64,000 nucleotides of DNA from an uncultured Thiothrix sp. (GCF_937873765.1 NZ_CALMZC010000012.1:1-64000), one strand, 5' to 3'. Positions 44,845-55,182 are shown, counted from the first letter of the stretch. Notes: generated from the letters alone by a model not told the origin. Program-made: numbers and translations.

Positions 44845-45077
44845 TGAGTTTTATCCTCTTTAAAATCAGTTTGGCTACCATCCGCTGCTAAAAGCTTTAC
44901 CCGTTGCTCAGCTACACTTAAAGCTGCTTGGCATTGCCGTGTTAATTGCACGCCACGCTCAAACTCTTGCAGGGATTCTTCTAAGGATAATTCGCCACTT
45001 TCCATTTTCTGGACAAGGGCCTCTAATTCTTGGAGGGATTTCTCGAAATCTGGCTTAGTCGTTTCTTTTTTTGCCAT
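44841..45077 (-). CDS. xseB: Exodeoxyribonuclease VII small subunit
   Basis: 78 residues, helical hairpin: [20 protein letters not shown] is the conserved family core. Binds XseA to form exonuclease VII, which degrades single-stranded DNA. First gene of xseB-ispA-dxs; overlap with ispA implies coupling. xseA is not here, as is usual. Confidence 0.95.
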   Translation of the reverse strand: MAKKETTKPDFEKSLQELEALVQKMESGELSLEESLQEFERGVQLTRQCQAALSVAEQRVKLLAADGSQTDFKEDKTQ

Positions 45078-45095
45078 AAATCACACTGTATTGGC

Positions 45096-45404
45096 TTATT
45101 CAGTTTTTTGTTCAGGTCGAACCGCATCATAGGCCGCTAGCTGTTCAGAACTAGCCTCGCGTTGGTAACGATCCTTGAATTCGGCATAAGGAATGCCATA
45201 AATGATTTCGCGAGCTTGCTCGTAATCTAACTCAACCCCACTCGCGTTCGCTGCCCCTGCATACCATTTCGACATACAATTACGGCAGAAGCCAGCCAGA
45301 TTCATTAAATCTATATTCTGCACATCGGTGCGCTTTTGAAAATGCTCGACTAACTTACGCCATGCAGCGGCTTCAACCTCTAAGCGTGTTTGCTCGTCCA
45401 TCAT
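45096..45404 (-). CDS. DUF1244 domain protein
   Basis: 102 residues with the invariant stretch NIDLMNLAGFCRNCMSKWY, containing paired cysteines that may bind metal, and REIIYGIPYAEFK. Small cytoplasmic protein conserved in proteobacteria, function unknown. GAGG before the ATG, 14 bases after zapD and 18 before xseB on the same strand. Confidence 0.88.
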   Translation of the reverse strand: MMDEQTRLEVEAAAWRKLVEHFQKRTDVQNIDLMNLAGFCRNCMSKWYAGAANASGVELDYEQAREIIYGIPYAEFKDRYQREASSEQLAAYDAVRPEQKTE

Positions 45405-45417
45405 TACGTTCCTCTCT

Positions 45418-46167
45418 CTAAAATGCGCATAATTTTAAACGGAAAACAACATCTTCTGGTAACTGCTTCCCACGCTCCGATAACATATCAACCTCTACGA
45501 AACGTAGAGAAAATCGCTGTTTCCCTGAGCTAATTTCAGGGTAAATATTTTTATTGGCGGGTAACTCTAACTGCAGTAATTGATAAACTTTGGTTAACCC
45601 CAAAGACATTTGAAAAAATCCATCACGCGCTGTGTATTCCTCACCATCACAGTAATTGCGCAGCAAATTCAGCATATAGGAAATCGCATCAGCGGTTGTC
45701 ACGAAGGGCTGACCCCAGTTAATTAAATCAGCAACCCGAGTCTCTGCTTCTTGTTCTTGCCATTGAGTTAAAAGTGGAATGTCCACGCCATTAATCCCAC
45801 CAGGCAGAGAAATTCGTTGTCTTAAACTACTGAAGAAAATATGTGAGCGTAAATGCTGACCTAAAGCACCACGCAAATGGTAAAGCTCATTCGCGTGCTT
45901 ATTAAGCGCGTCTAAAGTCACATCTTGTTGATCTTGAACATCAAAATCGCGCCGCACTGATTGAGCAACACGATCCAGTTCTTTAATTACATCGCTTTTA
46001 ATATCCACGCGTGCGACCAGATTATAGAGGTCGAGCAAAATATCTAAGGCCACAAGGGTATCAGCTTGATTGGCTTGGGCTAGGTGGTAGCGGAAGCGCT
46101 TAACCAGAAACTCAAGCCGCAGGAAAAGCCTGATCTTTTCATTTAGCGGTTGTTCGTAAATGGTCAT
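45418..46167 (-). CDS. zapD: Cell division protein ZapD
   Basis: 249 residues from the ATG at 46167 (an upstream GTG adds three residues). Helical N-terminal domain and C-terminal beta-domain follow the ZapD pattern (IYEQPLNEKIRLFLRLE, SGKQRFSLRFVEVD). Crosslinks FtsZ filaments at the division ring. It follows coaE on the same strand, the common coaE-zapD arrangement. Confidence 0.95.
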   Translation of the reverse strand: MTIYEQPLNEKIRLFLRLEFLVKRFRYHLAQANQADTLVALDILLDLYNLVARVDIKSDVIKELDRVAQSVRRDFDVQDQQDVTLDALNKHANELYHLRGALGQHLRSHIFFSSLRQRISLPGGINGVDIPLLTQWQEQEAETRVADLINWGQPFVTTADAISYMLNLLRNYCDGEEYTARDGFFQMSLGLTKVYQLLQLELPANKNIYPEISSGKQRFSLRFVEVDMLSERGKQLPEDVVFRLKLCAF

Positions 46168-46225
46168 AAGCACCACTCAATAAGATTAACGTTAAATACT
46201 AAAATAAACCTGCCTAAACGGCAAA

Positions 46226-46831
46226 TTAACAACTGGAGAGACCGAGAAATTTCTTATGGAGTTGGTTGACTTGGAGTTCCAGCACTTCTTTACTCGAAGT
46301 ATTATCTAATAGATCAGTTGCAGCTTGTAGCCTTAAATCACGTGAGGCCTGTATTTGCATAATTTGCTGAGTTTGACTATCTGCAGTTTGATCACGCGCT
46401 CGCACCCGCTCTAATTGCTGAAGGGGTAAACAATCAACAACAACGATCCGGTCGAATAAACTTTGATAGCCTTGTTCAACCAGCAGAGGTACATCGACAA
46501 TCACATAAGCCGCACCCGATTCAAACGCAGTTTGCATCGCTTGTCCAATTCGCGCATAAATAATAGGATGTAAAATACCTTCTAACTGAGTACGTGCTGA
46601 GGGATCTTTAAAGATCTGTGCACGCATCCACGCACGATCCAGCTCACCCTCTACAGTAATCGCCTCAGCACCAAAAACAGCAGCAAGCTGCGTTAAGGCT
46701 GACTCACCCTTTTGTACGACCTCACGGGCAATGTGATCCGCATCGACAATAGGCACACCTAAAGATCTAAAAATAGCCACTGCACTACTTTTGCCACAAC
46801 CTATACCGCCGGTTAGGCCCACTTTAAGCAT
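46226..46831 (-). CDS. coaE: Dephospho-CoA kinase
   Basis: 201 residues from the ATG at 46831 with GAGG upstream. P-loop GLTGGIGCGKSS and VDADHIAREV are typical; phosphorylates the ribose 3'-hydroxyl of dephospho-CoA, last step of CoA synthesis. The start lies 15 bases past the rpsT terminator, so it probably has its own or read-through transcription. Confidence 0.96.
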   Translation of the reverse strand: MLKVGLTGGIGCGKSSAVAIFRSLGVPIVDADHIAREVVQKGESALTQLAAVFGAEAITVEGELDRAWMRAQIFKDPSARTQLEGILHPIIYARIGQAMQTAFESGAAYVIVDVPLLVEQGYQSLFDRIVVVDCLPLQQLERVRARDQTADSQTQQIMQIQASRDLRLQAATDLLDNTSSKEVLELQVNQLHKKFLGLSSC

Positions 46832-46845
46832 ACCAACCTCAATAC

Positions 46846-46874
46846 AAAAAGGCCGATTTGTTTCCAAACCGGCC
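46846..46874 (-). terminator. Rho-independent terminator after rpsT
   Basis: Stem GGCCGGTTTG/CAAATCGGCC on the minus strand (one G-U pair, loop GAAA), followed by TTTTTG, 27 bases past the rpsT stop. Confidence 0.92.
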
Positions 46875-46901
46875 TTAAGAATTATTTACTACACCCGCAG
46901 A

Positions 46902-47180
46902 TTAGGCAGCAGCCGATGCTTGCAGGGCACGAATATGGGCGTTTAAGCGACTTTTAAAACGAGCAGCTTTATTCTTATGAATAATGCCTTTGTCTGCTGT
47001 TGAATCAATCACTGGTACTGCAGCTTGATAGGCTGCTAAAGCAGCATCACGATCACCTGCAGCAATTGCATTCAGAACGCCCTTAACAGAAGTGCGCATG
47101 CGTGAACGCAGGTGTTTATTATGCATACGGCGCTTTTCATCCTGACGAACGCGCTTTTTCGCTGACTTTATATTAGGCAA
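46902..47180 (-). CDS. rpsT: 30S ribosomal protein S20
   Basis: 92 residues starting at a TTG: the mature S20 sequence [17 protein letters not shown] follows directly and GGAG lies seven bases before. E. coli rpsT also starts with UUG, and this weak start is part of its autoregulation. Longer upstream starts give a leader foreign to S20. Ends in AAA-rich helix. Single gene with terminator. Confidence 0.95.
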   Translation of the reverse strand: MPNIKSAKKRVRQDEKRRMHNKHLRSRMRTSVKGVLNAIAAGDRDAALAAYQAAVPVIDSTADKGIIHKNKAARFKSRLNAHIRALQASAAA

Positions 47181-47300
47181 GGGTCTTCTCCGCAAAACCG
47201 ATCTAAAACTAAGCCGCATATTATGCAGATATTCCAAGCCCGCTTCAAGAATTAATCTAGCTCCTGACAAAAAAAGAGCTAAAGGGTCAGCTACTAAAGA

Positions 47301-48170
47301 CTACTCCTCTTCGGCACGCCGAATATGGCTTAAAATTCCGTCTAACTCATCTAGATTATTGTACTCAATCACCATCTTACCGCGCCCACGTTTGTTGTAG
47401 CGAATCGCAACACGCGCCCCCAACTGCTCAGTGAGTTGCCGCTCTAGGCGTTGCACATCAACCGAAATGAGCACTTCCTTACGGGGTGGAGTACCGTCCA
47501 AGAGATTTTTAACTAAACGTTCGGTCTCACGCACTGATAACTGGCGCTGCACCACTTTCTGTGCAAGTTTTATCTGTAACTCTTCTTGACTTAAGCTCAA
47601 TAAAGCACGCGCATGCCCCATTTCGAGTAAGCGTTGATCTAAGAGTTGCTTTACTGCTGAACTCAGCTCTAATAAACGCAGTAAATTAGTCACCGCCGCA
47701 CGCGAACGCCCGACTGCTTCAGCAGTTTGTTGATGAGTCAAACCAAACTCGTCAATTAAGCGTCTTAAAGCTAAGGCCTCTTCTAATGAATTGAGATCTT
47801 CGCGCTGAATATTCTCAATTAAAGACATCGCCGCCGCCGCTTGATCAGGAATTTCCCGAATCACGGCAGGAATTGTGGTTAAACCCGCTAATTGAGCTGC
47901 ACGCCACCGCCGCTCACCGGCAATCAACTCATAGCCACCTAAGCTTAAGCGCCTCACGACAACCGGTTGCACTAAACCCTGGGCTTTAATCGAATCTGCC
48001 AATTCTTGCAGGGCTTGTGCATCCATTTGGCTACGCGGCTGATAAGTACCGGGTTGAATTTGCTCAACGGGTAATTTTTGTAGTACTATCTCATCTTCTG
48101 GTGGGCTAGATCTGCGTGCTGAACTCAAAAGTACATCCAAGCCCCGCCCTAACCCCGGCTTTTTTACCAT
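47301..48170 (-). CDS. parB: Chromosome partitioning protein ParB
   Basis: 289 residues: N-terminal ParB/Srx CTPase domain (PVEQIQPGTYQPR, GERRWRAAQLAG), central HTH (LTHQQTAEAVGRSRAAVTN) and C-terminal dimerisation domain. Binds parS sites and loads condensin near the origin. Overlaps parA by seven bases. No parS consensus was noticed in this window. Confidence 0.96.
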   Translation of the reverse strand: MVKKPGLGRGLDVLLSSARRSSPPEDEIVLQKLPVEQIQPGTYQPRSQMDAQALQELADSIKAQGLVQPVVVRRLSLGGYELIAGERRWRAAQLAGLTTIPAVIREIPDQAAAAMSLIENIQREDLNSLEEALALRRLIDEFGLTHQQTAEAVGRSRAAVTNLLRLLELSSAVKQLLDQRLLEMGHARALLSLSQEELQIKLAQKVVQRQLSVRETERLVKNLLDGTPPRKEVLISVDVQRLERQLTEQLGARVAIRYNKRGRGKMVIEYNNLDELDGILSHIRRAEEE

Positions 48171-48958
48171 GATACAGCCTCTGGTGGTAGCATAGCGCCA
48201 TTGCGCCGTAACATCTCAGCTGCAAGTGCTAGGTAGGCTAGAGCACCGCGCGAATTTTTATCATATTCCAACACCGGCAATCCATGACTAGGCGCTTCAG
48301 CTAAGCGCACATTACGTGGAATCGAGGTATTATAAACTTTATCTTTAAAATGACTTTGCAATTGCTCTGACACATCACGCGCTAGATTGCTGCGTGGATC
48401 AAACATAGTACGCACTAAGCCCATCAATTGTAGCTCAGGATTTGCTGTGCTTTTAATCTCATCAATCGTATTCACTAGAGCGCTCAAGCCCTCTAAAGCA
48501 AAATACTCGCATTGCATCGGGATCAGCACACTATCCGCAGCGACTAAGGCATTCACTGTCAGCATATTGAGTGAAGGCGGGCAGTCGATAAAAATAAAAT
48601 CAAACTGTTCACGCAAAGGCTCAATCACCTCGCGCAGGCGATATTCACGCCGGTCTTTTTGCATAAGCTCCACTTCGGCCACCGTCAAATCAGGCGTACC
48701 GGGGAGCATAGAAAGCTTTAACTCAGGAATAAATTTAAGGATTTCATGGACTTGAGCTTTGCCGAGCAACACATCATTAAGGGAGAGAAGCTGATTATGT
48801 TTTTCTAAGCCCATGCCTGTGGTGGCATTGCCTTGCGGGTCTATATCAATCAACAGGACTTTGCGCTGCATAGCGGCTAAAGAAGCGGCTAAATTAACAC
48901 TCGTCGTGGTTTTACCAACCCCACCTTTTTGGTTGGCAACTGCGATTACCTTGCTCAT
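48164..48958 (-). CDS. parA: Chromosome partitioning ATPase ParA/Soj
   Basis: 264 residues from the ATG at 48958. Deviant Walker A KGGVGKTTTSVNLA, Walker A' DIDPQGNATTG and Walker B FIFIDCPPSLN. Forms ATP-dependent gradients on the nucleoid that move ParB-parS complexes. Second-last gene of mnmG-rsmG-parA-parB, a layout usually close to oriC. Confidence 0.96.
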   Translation of the reverse strand: MSKVIAVANQKGGVGKTTTSVNLAASLAAMQRKVLLIDIDPQGNATTGMGLEKHNQLLSLNDVLLGKAQVHEILKFIPELKLSMLPGTPDLTVAEVELMQKDRREYRLREVIEPLREQFDFIFIDCPPSLNMLTVNALVAADSVLIPMQCEYFALEGLSALVNTIDEIKSTANPELQLMGLVRTMFDPRSNLARDVSEQLQSHFKDKVYNTSIPRNVRLAEAPSHGLPVLEYDKNSRGALAYLALAAEMLRRNGAMLPPEAVSW

Positions 48959-48980
48959 GCTTATCTCAATCAAGCACTGC

Positions 48981-49601
48981 CTAGGCAGTACGGGTAAGTT
49001 CTAATAAATGACGCTCAGCCTCTAAGCCGGGGACGCTCAAAGGATGACTACGGACTAATATCCAGCCTGCAGGCAACTCGGCAAGCTCGCTCTCAGGATA
49101 GCGACCTTTCATCGCATACAAGCGGCCTTGTGCAGCTAAATGCATACCGCTGACAGTCACAAAATCGGCTAAAGAGGCAAAGGCACGACTGATAATAGCA
49201 GCAAACGGCTGGGCTGGCTGCCATTGCTCAACCCGCGCTTGAACTACTTTAAGATTAGTTAAACCCAACTCTAAAGCAGCCTGTTGAATAAAACGGGTTT
49301 TTTTACCATTAGTATCTAATAAAGTAAATTCTTGACTGGGACGCAAAATTGCTAAAGGAAGCCCCGGCAAGCCTGCACCACTACCCACATCTAAGCAATG
49401 ATCCGCCTGAATAAAAGGCACGACGGCCAAGCTATCCCATAAATGCAGCGACAACATCTGTACCGGATCACGTACAGCGGTGAGGTTGTAAACCTTATTC
49501 CAGCGTTGCAATAACCCCCAATAAACTTGGAGCTGTTGATCCTGCTGAGCACTCACCGCTAAACATAACTCAGCAGGTACACCCGGCCAAAGTACTTCCA
49601 T
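48981..49601 (-). CDS. rsmG: 16S rRNA m7G527 methyltransferase
   Basis: 206 residues with SAM motif LDVGSGAGLPGLPLA and RWNKVYNLTAV, the classic GidB signature. Methylates G527 of 16S rRNA; loss gives low-level streptomycin resistance in other bacteria. The start overlaps the mnmG stop (TAATG), so translation is coupled. Confidence 0.95.
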   Translation of the reverse strand: MEVLWPGVPAELCLAVSAQQDQQLQVYWGLLQRWNKVYNLTAVRDPVQMLSLHLWDSLAVVPFIQADHCLDVGSGAGLPGLPLAILRPSQEFTLLDTNGKKTRFIQQAALELGLTNLKVVQARVEQWQPAQPFAAIISRAFASLADFVTVSGMHLAAQGRLYAMKGRYPESELAELPAGWILVRSHPLSVPGLEAERHLLELTRTA

Positions 49602-51496
49602 TAGGCTGTCTCACGCATCGAGGCTAAGGACTGTTTTTTTAAATGCACTAGCAAGAGCGAAATCGCCGCCGGTGTGACTCCGGGAATGCGCGAGGCTTGT
49701 CCTATACTGGTAGGGCGTTGCGCCAGCAGCTTTTGACGCACCTCATTCGATAAGCCACTGACTTTGTTATAATCAAAATCAGGGGGCAAGCGTGTTTCTT
49801 CGTGCCGACGTTGCTTATCAATCTCATTTTGCTGGCGTTCAATATAACCCGCGTATTTACACTGAATTTCTACTTGCTCAGCCACCGCAGGATCAGTCAC
49901 TTCAGAGCCTACAGCTTCTAAACTCGTGAGATTGGCATAAGTCACATTAGGACGGCGTAGCAGATCATACAGTTTATAATCACGGGTTAAGGTATCACCA
50001 AAGACACGCTCGGTATCCTGAACACTCAAACTACCTGGGTGTAAAACTGTGGTGCGCAAGCGTTGTTGCTCTCGTTCAATCGCTTCGCGTTTAGTGCAGA
50101 AGGCTGACCAACGCTCATCATCGACTAAACCTAGTTCACGCCCCTGTTCAGTCAGGCGTAAATCTGCATTGTCTTCACGTAACAGTAAACGATGCTCAGC
50201 CCGACTGGTAAACATCCGATAAGGCTCTTTAGTACCCAAGGTAATTAGATCATCAACTAACACACCCAAATACGCTTGATCACGTAGCGGATACCAAGCC
50301 TCACGCTCTTGCACATACAAGCCAGCATTTAAACCCGCTAATAAGCCTTGGGCAGCCGCCTCTTCATAGCCAGTCGTGCCATTGATTTGCCCTGCAAAAA
50401 ATAAGCCTTGAATCGCTTTAGTTTCCAAGCTGGGTTTTAAATCACGTGGGTCAAAAAAATCGTATTCAATCGCATAGCCCGGGCGCACGATATGAGCATT
50501 TTCCATGCCTTTCATTGAACGCACTAAAGCATATTGCACATCGAAAGGCAGGCTTGTGGAAATCCCGTTCGGGTAAATTTCGTGGGTATCTAAGCCCTCT
50601 GGCTCGAGAAAGATTTGGTGACGATCTTTATCGGCAAAGCGCACCACCTTATCTTCAATTGAGGGACAATAGCGTGGACCAATACCTTCAATCACCCCTG
50701 TATACATGGGCGAACGATCTAAACCGCCACGAATAATGTCGTGAGTATGTGTATTTGTGTAAGTGATATGACAAGGAATCTGTGCGGGATGCTCTTCCGC
50801 TTTCCCTAAGAAAGAAAAGACGGGGGTTGGTGTATCACCTGGTTGCGCTTGCAATTTAGAAAAATCAATCGTGCGCGCATCAATCCGAGGAGGTGTACCG
50901 GTTTTTAAACGATCCACTCGAAAGGGCAATTCTCGCAGCCGTTGAGCTAAAGCGATTGAGGGTGGATCACCTGCCCGCCCACCAGAGTGGTTTTCCAAAC
51001 CAATATGAATCTTGCCACCTAAAAATGTGCCAGTAGTCAAAACAACCGCTCGGGCGCTAAAACTTACGCCCATTTGTGTTACAACACCAGTGACTTGTTC
51101 ACCTTCGACGAGCAAATCATCCGCAGCTTGCTGAAAAATTTGCAGATTAGGCTGATTTTCGACAATGCTGCGAATCGCCGCTCTATAACGCACACGATCC
51201 GCTTGAGCACGTGTTGCACGGACAGCCGGACCTTTGCTGGAATTCAAAATGCGAAACTGAATACCACCGCGATCAGCAGCATGTGCCATTGCGCCACCCA
51301 GTGCATCGACCTCTTTGACTAAATGGCCTTTGCCAATTCCGCCAATCGCAGGATTGCAGCTCATTTGACCAATGGTTTCAATATTATGCGTGAGTAAGAG
51401 CGTGCGCTGTCCCATGCGTGCGGCTGCTAAGGCCGCTTCTGTACCAGCGTGACCGCCACCGATTACAATCACATCAAAGGTTTGGGGATAACGCAT
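49601..51496 (-). CDS. mnmG: tRNA uridine-5-carboxymethylaminomethyl enzyme MnmG
   Basis: 631 residues. FAD-binding [34 protein letters not shown] and [14 protein letters not shown] are GidA hallmarks. With MnmE it installs cmnm5U34 on tRNAs. First gene of the mnmG-rsmG-par cluster, normally close to the replication origin. No DnaA-box cluster is visible upstream in this window. Confidence 0.97.
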   Translation of the reverse strand: MRYPQTFDVIVIGGGHAGTEAALAAARMGQRTLLLTHNIETIGQMSCNPAIGGIGKGHLVKEVDALGGAMAHAADRGGIQFRILNSSKGPAVRATRAQADRVRYRAAIRSIVENQPNLQIFQQAADDLLVEGEQVTGVVTQMGVSFSARAVVLTTGTFLGGKIHIGLENHSGGRAGDPPSIALAQRLRELPFRVDRLKTGTPPRIDARTIDFSKLQAQPGDTPTPVFSFLGKAEEHPAQIPCHITYTNTHTHDIIRGGLDRSPMYTGVIEGIGPRYCPSIEDKVVRFADKDRHQIFLEPEGLDTHEIYPNGISTSLPFDVQYALVRSMKGMENAHIVRPGYAIEYDFFDPRDLKPSLETKAIQGLFFAGQINGTTGYEEAAAQGLLAGLNAGLYVQEREAWYPLRDQAYLGVLVDDLITLGTKEPYRMFTSRAEHRLLLREDNADLRLTEQGRELGLVDDERWSAFCTKREAIEREQQRLRTTVLHPGSLSVQDTERVFGDTLTRDYKLYDLLRRPNVTYANLTSLEAVGSEVTDPAVAEQVEIQCKYAGYIERQQNEIDKQRRHEETRLPPDFDYNKVSGLSNEVRQKLLAQRPTSIGQASRIPGVTPAAISLLLVHLKKQSLASMRETA

Positions 51497-51526
51497 AAAT
51501 TACTCTTGACAAACCGTATAAACCGA

Positions 51527-52111
51527 TCATTCACTTAGAGCCGAAAAAATACCAGCATAGATCTCAGCTAAGCTTAACTGAGTTTGCACACATGGCAATT
51601 GAAAACTAAGTTCTAAACCTTCAAACCACTGAACATCCCATCCACCATCAGGAGAGCGAAAAAATAAATCCACCTCAGGCCGATCTTGTGCCACCAACAA
51701 ATAGGCTTGCAGGCTCGGTATATTCATATACGATAATAGCTTTTCAGTTCGATCACGCTTTGCTGTAGAGCTAGAAAGCACCTCAACAATTAAGCACGGG
51801 TTCTCTAAATAATACTCGTTGCTATCATCAACTGAACAACCGACTACTACATCGGGATAATAATAGTTTTTGCGATGACTCACACGAACTTTGACATCTG
51901 AACTATACACTCGGCAGGTTTTTCCTTTCAAAGCGCTGTGACAATGTGCAAAAACATTCCCTGCAATTGCATTGTGCTGTCTGCTTGATCCCGCCATAGA
52001 TATTACCTGTCCATCGATCAGTTCATGACGAATATCAGCGTTTTTTTCAAAATCTAAATATTCCTGCTCAGACATTGGAGCGTCTAATGAGGATTGTTTT
52101 AAAGCTGACAT
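51527..52111 (-). CDS. Uma2-family (DUF820) putative endonuclease
   Basis: 194 residues from the ATG at 52111 with CGGAG upstream. PD-(D/E)XK-type core: Glu in HELIDGQV, YYPDVVVGC and LIVEVLSSSTAKRD. The family is greatly expanded in cyanobacteria and filamentous bacteria, function unproven. Isolated between mnmG and the TIR gene, each with short gaps. Confidence 0.85.
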   Translation of the reverse strand: MSALKQSSLDAPMSEQEYLDFEKNADIRHELIDGQVISMAGSSRQHNAIAGNVFAHCHSALKGKTCRVYSSDVKVRVSHRKNYYYPDVVVGCSVDDSNEYYLENPCLIVEVLSSSTAKRDRTEKLLSYMNIPSLQAYLLVAQDRPEVDLFFRSPDGGWDVQWFEGLELSFQLPCVQTQLSLAEIYAGIFSALSE

Positions 52112-52154
52112 ACACACTCCGAATAATACTCACCAATTAACTTTATTTAAGCAG

Positions 52155-53216
52155 CTAATCTAGACTACGAACTAGCCTCACAGGATACTTCAACTCTGTA
52201 TTTAGTATCATTTGACTCAAGCCCACTCCAAAATCTGTTGCCCAATAATAAATTTTACCCTCAATTTCTCTTTGTTCACCCGACCAAGAATAAAGGGCAG
52301 GAGTATTTGGAAATGATTGTATGTTAATAGTAGGCTTTTGATATTTTTTATTAGCTTCTTCAGTCTCACCACACCCATCATAGGTTTTATTACCGATCTC
52401 AGATACAATAACACCGTTACTACAAAACACTAAAGAATGTAACTCTTCTCTTGTCGGTAAGCGCCAATCATCGTAGCCAGCAAAACTAATAGTGCCTCTA
52501 AAATTTATTAAGGCATCTTGCACTGTGTATTTCGTTGCAAAACCTGTACAGTTTTCCCCCTTTAACCCCTCACTGCATTTCTTCCACATCAAATTAGTTT
52601 TGGTATCTGTGATTGCTCCATTGCCATGATCAATATAACGATTACTCTTAAATAGTGAGGTCGTTAATGTATCGACTGCAGACCCTAAATACCTTTGATA
52701 CAAAAGCACAACACCTATCCCAACTAACATAGCAAGTAGAATCGCAACATTAAATAACACTTTATTAGTTTTCTTTAATCCTGAAGACTGTTGGGAGAAA
52801 TTTAGTGAGCTATATGGTAGGTTATATGGGCTAGAGCACAATCGTTTGATAGCCGTTAAGAGCCTTTGAAAACTAGAGTCACACGGGTCTCCTTGCCAAT
52901 TGCTTAAGTCTTCAGTATGTAAGGTATTAAATGGTGGTGGAATCTCTACCACTTTTAACCGCACTGGTAGCAAACAGCTATCTGCCAAAGCAGCCTCTGC
53001 ACGAACCCACTTTGAATCTATTGAAGATTGCGACCATAGGACAATAGTACATTTAGCTAGCTTAATTGCCTGCTGAATTTCAAGTGAAAAATCTTGACCA
53101 CCGTGCAATGAATTAGTATCTCGCCACACAGAATAGCCGTACCACTCTAAAAGATAGGTAAATTTTTGAGCATACTCGGAGTCCTGACGGCTATAACTAA
53201 TAAAAATATCGGACAT
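52155..53216 (-). CDS. TIR - transmembrane - DUF1566 protein
   Basis: 353 residues from the ATG at 53216. TIR domain at 1-125 (DIFISYSRQDSEYAQK, GGQDFSLEIQQAI, and WVRAEAAL with Glu74 at the position of the NADase glutamate), a membrane helix at about 153-173 and a C-terminal DUF1566/Lcl-type domain (194-353; NGAITDTKTNLMWKKC, DDWRLPTREEL, VRLVRS) probably outside the membrane. Thus a cytoplasmic TIR tied to an external sensor-like domain. Signalling or defence role inferred. AT-richer than neighbouring housekeeping genes. Confidence 0.8.
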   Translation of the reverse strand: MSDIFISYSRQDSEYAQKFTYLLEWYGYSVWRDTNSLHGGQDFSLEIQQAIKLAKCTIVLWSQSSIDSKWVRAEAALADSCLLPVRLKVVEIPPPFNTLHTEDLSNWQGDPCDSSFQRLLTAIKRLCSSPYNLPYSSLNFSQQSSGLKKTNKVLFNVAILLAMLVGIGVVLLYQRYLGSAVDTLTTSLFKSNRYIDHGNGAITDTKTNLMWKKCSEGLKGENCTGFATKYTVQDALINFRGTISFAGYDDWRLPTREELHSLVFCSNGVIVSEIGNKTYDGCGETEEANKKYQKPTINIQSFPNTPALYSWSGEQREIEGKIYYWATDFGVGLSQMILNTELKYPVRLVRSLD

Positions 53217-53319
53217 ACATAATTGCTCTAGACCTAGAACCAGTAAAGTATAAAACAAACATTACGGAAAACGGCTATCGTCACTCAACTTATTAGTCGC
53301 TAAACTTCATTTTCATACA

Positions 53320-54282
53320 CTATGATGAACCAGCCTCGGGTTGGATGCCTAAACGCGCAAACAGTTGCATATCATGATTCTCGTCTGGATTATCTGTTGT
53401 TAACAAACGCTCACCGTAAAACATCGAGTTCGCGCCTGCAAAGAAGCACCATGCTTGAGTTTCATCACTCATTTCGGTACGCCCAGCCGACAATCGGACA
53501 TAAGACTTTGGCATTAGAATGCGCGCTACGGCAATGGTACGAATAAAATCTAACGGATCTAATTTATCATTCGCCGCTAACGGTGTACCTTCAATCCGCA
53601 CTAAATCATTGATAGGTACTGACTCAGGATGCTGCTTCATATTCGCCAATTGCTGTAAAAGACGCGCACGATCCCGCTCTGTCTCACCCATCCCTAAGAT
53701 ACCACCACTACACACATTAATGCCTGCATTACGCACATACTCAAGTGTATCTAAACGATCCTGATAAGTACGAGTGGTGATAACTTGCCCGTAGAATTCC
53801 GGTGAGGTATCTAAATTATGATTGTAGTAATCCAAACCTGCATGCTTTAAGCGCTGTGCTTGGTGACCCGTCAGCATCCCCAAAGTCACACAAGTTTCCA
53901 TGCCTAAATCTTTCACCGAGCTGACCATTTCGATCACGCGTTCTAAATTCTTGTCGGTGGGATTACGCCATGCAGCTCCCATACAAAAGCGAGTGGCACC
54001 ATTCGCTTGGGCAGTTTTAGCAGCGGCAATCACTTCGTCCAGCGGCATTAAACGCTCGGTTTGCAAATCGGTATCGTAGCGCGCACTTTGTGAACAATAA
54101 CTACAATCCTCAGGACAAGCACCGGTTTTAATACTAAGGAGTGTACTAATTTGTACGTGATTGACCGTGAAATTTTGCCGGTGAATCTGATGTGCTTTAA
54201 ACATCAAATCATTGAAAGGCAAGGTAAATAGAGCTTGAATCTCTTCAAGCTGCCAGTCATGGCGTAATTTAGTCACACTCAA
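53320..54282 (-). CDS. bioB: Biotin synthase
   Basis: 320 residues, radical SAM enzyme with CPEDCSYC (Cys56, Cys60, Cys63) for the 4Fe-4S cluster and [13 protein letters not shown]. Inserts sulfur into dethiobiotin, the last step of biotin synthesis. Other bio genes are not adjacent. Starts three bases after the membrane-protein gene on the same strand. Confidence 0.97.
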   Translation of the reverse strand: MSVTKLRHDWQLEEIQALFTLPFNDLMFKAHQIHRQNFTVNHVQISTLLSIKTGACPEDCSYCSQSARYDTDLQTERLMPLDEVIAAAKTAQANGATRFCMGAAWRNPTDKNLERVIEMVSSVKDLGMETCVTLGMLTGHQAQRLKHAGLDYYNHNLDTSPEFYGQVITTRTYQDRLDTLEYVRNAGINVCSGGILGMGETERDRARLLQQLANMKQHPESVPINDLVRIEGTPLAANDKLDPLDFIRTIAVARILMPKSYVRLSAGRTEMSDETQAWCFFAGANSMFYGERLLTTDNPDENHDMQLFARLGIQPEAGSS

Positions 54283-54285
54283 CCC

Positions 54286-54663
54286 TCACTTCTCAATTTT
54301 AACATCATGCCATGGTTCTTTATTGATCTTCATAATCTGGATAACTGCTAAAGGAATAATCACAACAGCACAAACCACCCATAAATGAACCCAATACTTT
54401 ACAAAAAAGTCACCGGGTGCAAAGGTTAACACGGGTACTAGCAAACCTGCCAAGCCATAATAATGATAAGCAGCAATTTGCGTGTAATAACCTACCCGTG
54501 GATTGGGATGATGACGGAACATAGCATAAACAAACATGGACGCACCAAACCAGAGAATGAAAATCGGAAAGGGAATGAGTACAGCTAAAATATTCCCAAA
54601 ATAGAAAATTCGCGCTGTTTTGCGAGAGCTTTCAGCGGTAATAATTTCGGCTTTTGTACTCAT
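54286..54663 (-). CDS. Conserved membrane protein of unknown function
   Basis: 125 residues with three hydrophobic segments (about 20-48, 64-84, 90-112), aromatic and His-rich loops (AMFRHHPNP, AAYHYYG). No family recognised. Immediately upstream of bioB with a 3-base gap, so co-transcribed, but no obvious link to biotin. Confidence 0.6.
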   Translation of the reverse strand: MSTKAEIITAESSRKTARIFYFGNILAVLIPFPIFILWFGASMFVYAMFRHHPNPRVGYYTQIAAYHYYGLAGLLVPVLTFAPGDFFVKYWVHLWVVCAVVIIPLAVIQIMKINKEPWHDVKIEK

Positions 54664-54748
54664 GATTCACAGTATCCTTTATTAGAAAGCGCTTAAGTCT
54701 AGTGAGCTTGATGCAACTGTCAATGATACAGAACAAATGACATGCAAG

Positions 54749-54777
54749 AAAAAAGCCGGCTATTAAACCGGCTTTTT
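54749..54777. terminator. Terminator closing the alpha operon
   Basis: Stem AAAGCCGG/CCGGCTTT with an 8-base loop, flanked by A-run and T-run, so active in both directions; 25 bases beyond the rplQ stop. Confidence 0.9.
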
Positions 54778-54801
54778 ATTCTTATCGACTAAGCTTAGTA
54801 C

Positions 54802-55182
54802 TTATTCAGCAGCTTGAGCTTCGCCAGCACCATCTACTAAAGAAACATAGGCCATCGGCGCATTATCACCCGCACGGAAACCGCACTTAATGATACGCAA
54901 GTAGCCGCCTGGACGCTGCTTATAGCGTGGGCCTAATTCAGTGAATAACTTAGCGACAACGGTTTCATCACGTAAACGTGCGAAAGCAATCCGGCGGTTA
55001 TGTACTGAATCTTCTTTAGAACGAGTAATTAAAGGCTCAGCCACGCGACGTAATTCTTTCGCTTTTGGTAGAGTCGTTTTAATCGCTTCGTAGCGCAGTA
55101 ATGAGTTGGTCAGGCTCTGTAACAATGCTTTGCGATGGCTGCTGTTACGGCTTAATTGACGACCAGTTTTACGATGACGCAT
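54802..55182 (-). CDS. rplQ: 50S ribosomal protein L17
   Basis: 126 residues, complete: [20 protein letters not shown] is the family opening and [18 protein letters not shown] the conserved core. Ribosomal large-subunit protein near the exit tunnel. Last gene of the alpha operon, with a terminator after it. A short AEAQAAE tail extends beyond E. coli L17. Confidence 0.97.
   Translation of the reverse strand: MRHRKTGRQLSRNSSHRKALLQSLTNSLLRYEAIKTTLPKAKELRRVAEPLITRSKEDSVHNRRIAFARLRDETVVAKLFTELGPRYKQRPGGYLRIIKCGFRAGDNAPMAYVSLVDGAGEAQAAE

Noticed and set aside
47275..47300. Possible terminator between parB and rpsT
   Set aside because: A T-run is present, but the stem is only four pairs with a long loop.
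49601..51526. Replication origin near mnmG
   Set aside because: Gene order suggests it could be near, but no DnaA-box cluster or AT-rich unwinding element lies in the short gaps here.
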